DNA of 64,000 bases from Streptomyces sp. 2114.4. Lineage in GTDB: Bacteria > Actinomycetota > Actinomycetes > Streptomycetales > Streptomycetaceae. Below, piece after piece: positions 62,188 through 64,000 of the stretch. The position numbers were made by a program, and so were the translations under genes. How positions within the stretch are numbered: position 1 is the first letter of the stretch; each line of letters begins with the position of its first letter. The stretch spans positions 7,688,001 to 7,752,000 of the forward strand of contig NZ_FYEY01000001.1 of assembly GCF_900187385.1 (NCBI RefSeq), in the 5' to 3' direction. The notes beneath the pieces were generated by a model, which saw only the letters and a list, made by a program, of their open reading frames with translations, was not told where the DNA came from and searched no databases.

Positions 62188-63585
62188 TCAGGCGCGCAGG
62201 GTCAGGGCGGGGTGCGTACCGTTCAGATAGTGGTCGCCGATGTCGCGGAGAGCGTGGGTGGGGGAGGCCTGCGCCGTCAGCAGACGTGCGTTGCGCCAGA
62301 ACCTGTCGAACCCCAGGGCCCTGTCCGGGGAGTCGGCGCCCTGGGTGAGTTCCAGGACACGGGTCGTGATGTCCATCGCCGACCTGCCGGTGACCGCCTC
62401 GGCCGCGGCGACCAGGACCGCGATGTCCGCGCGCTCGTCCACACCGAGTTCCTGCCCCGCGAGCAGGCCGCGCGCCAAGGCCTCGGTCGCCGATTCGACC
62501 ACCGCCGCGGCGGTGTGGGCGGCCGTCACCAACTCCCCGTAGGCGAGCAGCTGGTAGGGGTCCGCACCCGTCCGGTCCGCGTACACATCCGAGTACGCCT
62601 GCGAGTACGCCTCCGGGTACGCCCCGTCGTCCGACCCCGTGGCCGGCCGGCTGCGCGAGGCGGCCCGGTCGATGTCCCGGGCCTCGGCAAGCGCTCCTTC
62701 GGCGGTCCCCAGGCTGACGTGGACAAGGGCGAGCCGGAGCGCCAGCGGGGCGAGCGTGGCGAAGGGGGAGAGGGCGTGCTCATCGTGGGGGACGGCGCCG
62801 AGCACCTGGTCGGCGGGGACGGGGACACCGTCGAAGCTCAGGCGCCCGGCGCCCGTGAGCCGCTGGCCGAGACGGTCGTGCTCGGCATCGGCCACCACCC
62901 CCGGGTGGGCCGGATCGACGCAGACGATCACTGACTCACCGCTCTCGGCGCATACCGCGCCCAGCATCAGCCGGTCGGCGACCTGGACGCCCGCGGCGAG
63001 CGCCTTGCACCCGTGAAGGACGTACCCGCCGCCGGCCGGGGTGAGCGTCAGATCGGGGCCCGCCGTCGGCTCCAGGTCCGGGATATCGGTGCTGCCGCCC
63101 CAGAGCCACTGCGCCGCCACCGACCGGAGTTCGAGCCCGTCGGCCTTTTCCGGGGTGCTGAAGAAACGGGTACTCCACGACAACGCATAGTGCCGGGCCA
63201 GCAGTTCACCGATGGAGCTGTCGGCCGCCGCGATCTCCCGGATGACCGCGCAGGCGGTACGCCAGTCGGTGCCGCGCTGGGCAGGTCCGGGCGGTGTCAG
63301 CAGGCCGGGCAGGCCCGCTTCGCGCAGCCGTGCGGCCTCGTCGAACGGAGGCTTGCCCGCACGGTCGCGGCTGAGCGCGTCGACGGCGAGATCATCCGCG
63401 ATCTCCCGGGTGATGCGGAGCCGGATCCCTTCCTCGGCGAGGGGGCGGGGCTCCGTGAAGGCGGGGCGAGCGGCGGATTTCTTGGGCATGGCGCCCTTGA
63501 CCGTCCCGTCGGGCGACTCCGGCGCGGCCGGGGAGACCGGATGGCCTGCCGGTGAATCGGTACGTACCGGTGTCCGCACGCCCAT
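62188..63585 (-). CDS. Acyl-CoA dehydrogenase-like flavin monooxygenase (DszC/SfnC type)
   Basis: The 465-residue protein has the acyl-CoA dehydrogenase fold: an N-terminal helical domain (PPFDEAARLREAGLPGLLTP, RTACAVIREIAAADSSIGEL), a middle beta domain (AAQWLWGGSTDIPDLEPTAG, GGYVLHGCKALAAGVQVADR) and a C-terminal helical domain ending RFWRNARLLTAQASPTHALR. The late R-x2-RDARxxxxH-type sequence and the lack of the dehydrogenase Glu suggest a DszC/SfnC-like flavin-dependent monooxygenase, probably on an organosulfur substrate. The ATG 63585 is preferred; a GTG three codons earlier is possible. A Rrf2 gene lies upstream. Confidence 0.8.
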   Translation of the reverse strand: MGVRTPVRTDSPAGHPVSPAAPESPDGTVKGAMPKKSAARPAFTEPRPLAEEGIRLRITREIADDLAVDALSRDRAGKPPFDEAARLREAGLPGLLTPPGPAQRGTDWRTACAVIREIAAADSSIGELLARHYALSWSTRFFSTPEKADGLELRSVAAQWLWGGSTDIPDLEPTAGPDLTLTPAGGGYVLHGCKALAAGVQVADRLMLGAVCAESGESVIVCVDPAHPGVVADAEHDRLGQRLTGAGRLSFDGVPVPADQVLGAVPHDEHALSPFATLAPLALRLALVHVSLGTAEGALAEARDIDRAASRSRPATGSDDGAYPEAYSQAYSDVYADRTGADPYQLLAYGELVTAAHTAAAVVESATEALARGLLAGQELGVDERADIAVLVAAAEAVTGRSAMDITTRVLELTQGADSPDRALGFDRFWRNARLLTAQASPTHALRDIGDHYLNGTHPALTLRA

Positions 63586-63773
63586 TTCTCCCACCCCTGA
63601 TTCCTAGTTTTCCCACTGGATTAATAGGAAAGAGAATGCTTCCGGACTGCGGGCGGATCAAGGGGCGTTCAAGGGATGGACAGGCCGGTCTTGGCATCCG
63701 GACCTTCGCGGAGAGGCACCCCGAAACCCTCAGGGTGTCCTGAAGGAGCCCTGAGAGGATCCTGGACGGAGCC

Positions 63774-64000
63774 CTACGGGTTGGCCCAGGATGCCGGGTC
63801 CTCGGTGAGTGCGGACACCGGGTCCGGCAACTCGGCCGAGGCGACATCGGCCAGGGAGACGCCGTCGAGGATCTGGCGGACATTGGCCCGCAGCGCGATC
63901 CACAGCGGCAGCAGTGACTCGGCGGGCCCCGTGTAGGACAACTCCGGTGGGCGGACTCCGCGTACCGACACCAGCGGGCCGTCCACGACGCGGATGACAT
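63774..64000 (-). CDS. Rrf2-family transcriptional regulator (partial, N-terminus outside the window)
   Basis: The C-terminal 75 residues read VIRVVDGPLVSVRGVRPPEL, then SYTGPAESLLPLWIALRANV and RQILDGVSLADVASAELPDP. This matches the C-terminal half of Rrf2 regulators such as IscR- and NsrR-like proteins, where the helix after GPL(A/V)SVRG is typical. The winged helix domain and any Fe-S cysteines are outside the window. It precedes the flavin monooxygenase by 188 bases in the same direction and may regulate it. Confidence 0.75.
   Translation of the reverse strand, partial: VIRVVDGPLVSVRGVRPPELSYTGPAESLLPLWIALRANVRQILDGVSLADVASAELPDPVSALTEDPASWANP

Overview
The window is high-GC DNA from an actinomycete, almost certainly a Streptomyces. 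The gene families, GC-biased codon use, GTG/TTG starts, dense ATGA/GTGA translational coupling and accessory gene content all point that way. No rRNA, tRNA or CRISPR array was found. Genes were identified by reading translations and motifs; no database search was possible.

Layout. (1) 1-0.7 kb: the 3' end of an IS transposase and a 5'-truncated agmatine deiminase relic, marking a scarred edge. (2) 0.77-7.9 kb: a tightly coupled minus-strand operon (ATP-grasp enzyme, PEP-synthase-type ATP-binding protein without its His domain, MFS exporter, methyltransferase), divergent from a PAS/LuxR regulator. It looks like a small cryptic biosynthetic cluster. (3) 8.1-9.1 kb: two convergent genes for secreted Asn/Ser/Gly-rich proteins that share a short motif. 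(4) 9.2-11.2 kb: two CitE/malyl-CoA-lyase-type genes. (5) 11.4-27.2 kb: a Wzx/Wzy-type exopolysaccharide locus with GDP-mannose dehydratase and GDP-fucose synthase, initiating sugar-phosphate transferase, glycosyltransferases, acetyltransferase, flippase, Wzz-like co-polymerase with a degenerate kinase domain, polymerase, CDP-alcohol transferase with its cytidylyltransferase, a secreted beta-propeller and a beta-helix lipoprotein. (6) 27.7-33.7 kb: a frameshifted FG-GAP secreted protein and, divergent from it, a 1354-residue Ala-rich coiled-coil protein with a nuclease-like C-terminal tip, overlapped by a probable immunity gene. (7) 34-39.6 kb: RNase HI, RidA, FUSC-family membrane protein, DUF4232 secreted protein and an NAD-dependent epimerase. 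(8) 40.1-52.4 kb: a carotenoid locus (crtI, crtB, Rieske protein, crtU, crtY) preceded by thioesterase, MFS, ACP and ketosynthase genes and followed by an ECF sigma/anti-sigma pair. (9) 52.5-53.5 kb: integrase and sirtuin fragments. (10) 53.6-59.8 kb: XRE-cupin regulator, thioredoxin-reductase-like flavoprotein, ABM-rhodanese fusion, and a decayed cyclopropane-fatty-acid synthase locus with two apparent deletion junctions. (11) 60.2-61.3 kb: a graspetide precursor with its ATP-grasp maturase. (12) 61.5-64 kb: a membrane protein, a DszC/acyl-CoA-dehydrogenase-like monooxygenase and a partial Rrf2 regulator.

The strongest candidates for new biology are the polymorphic toxin/immunity pair (28.9-33.7 kb), the graspetide cassette (60.2-61.3 kb), and the ATP-grasp/PPDK-like operon (0.8-7.9 kb). 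There is also a matched pair of ECF-type promoters, one before the sigma gene and one stranded in front of an integrase fragment, which suggests that a sigma target gene was lost.
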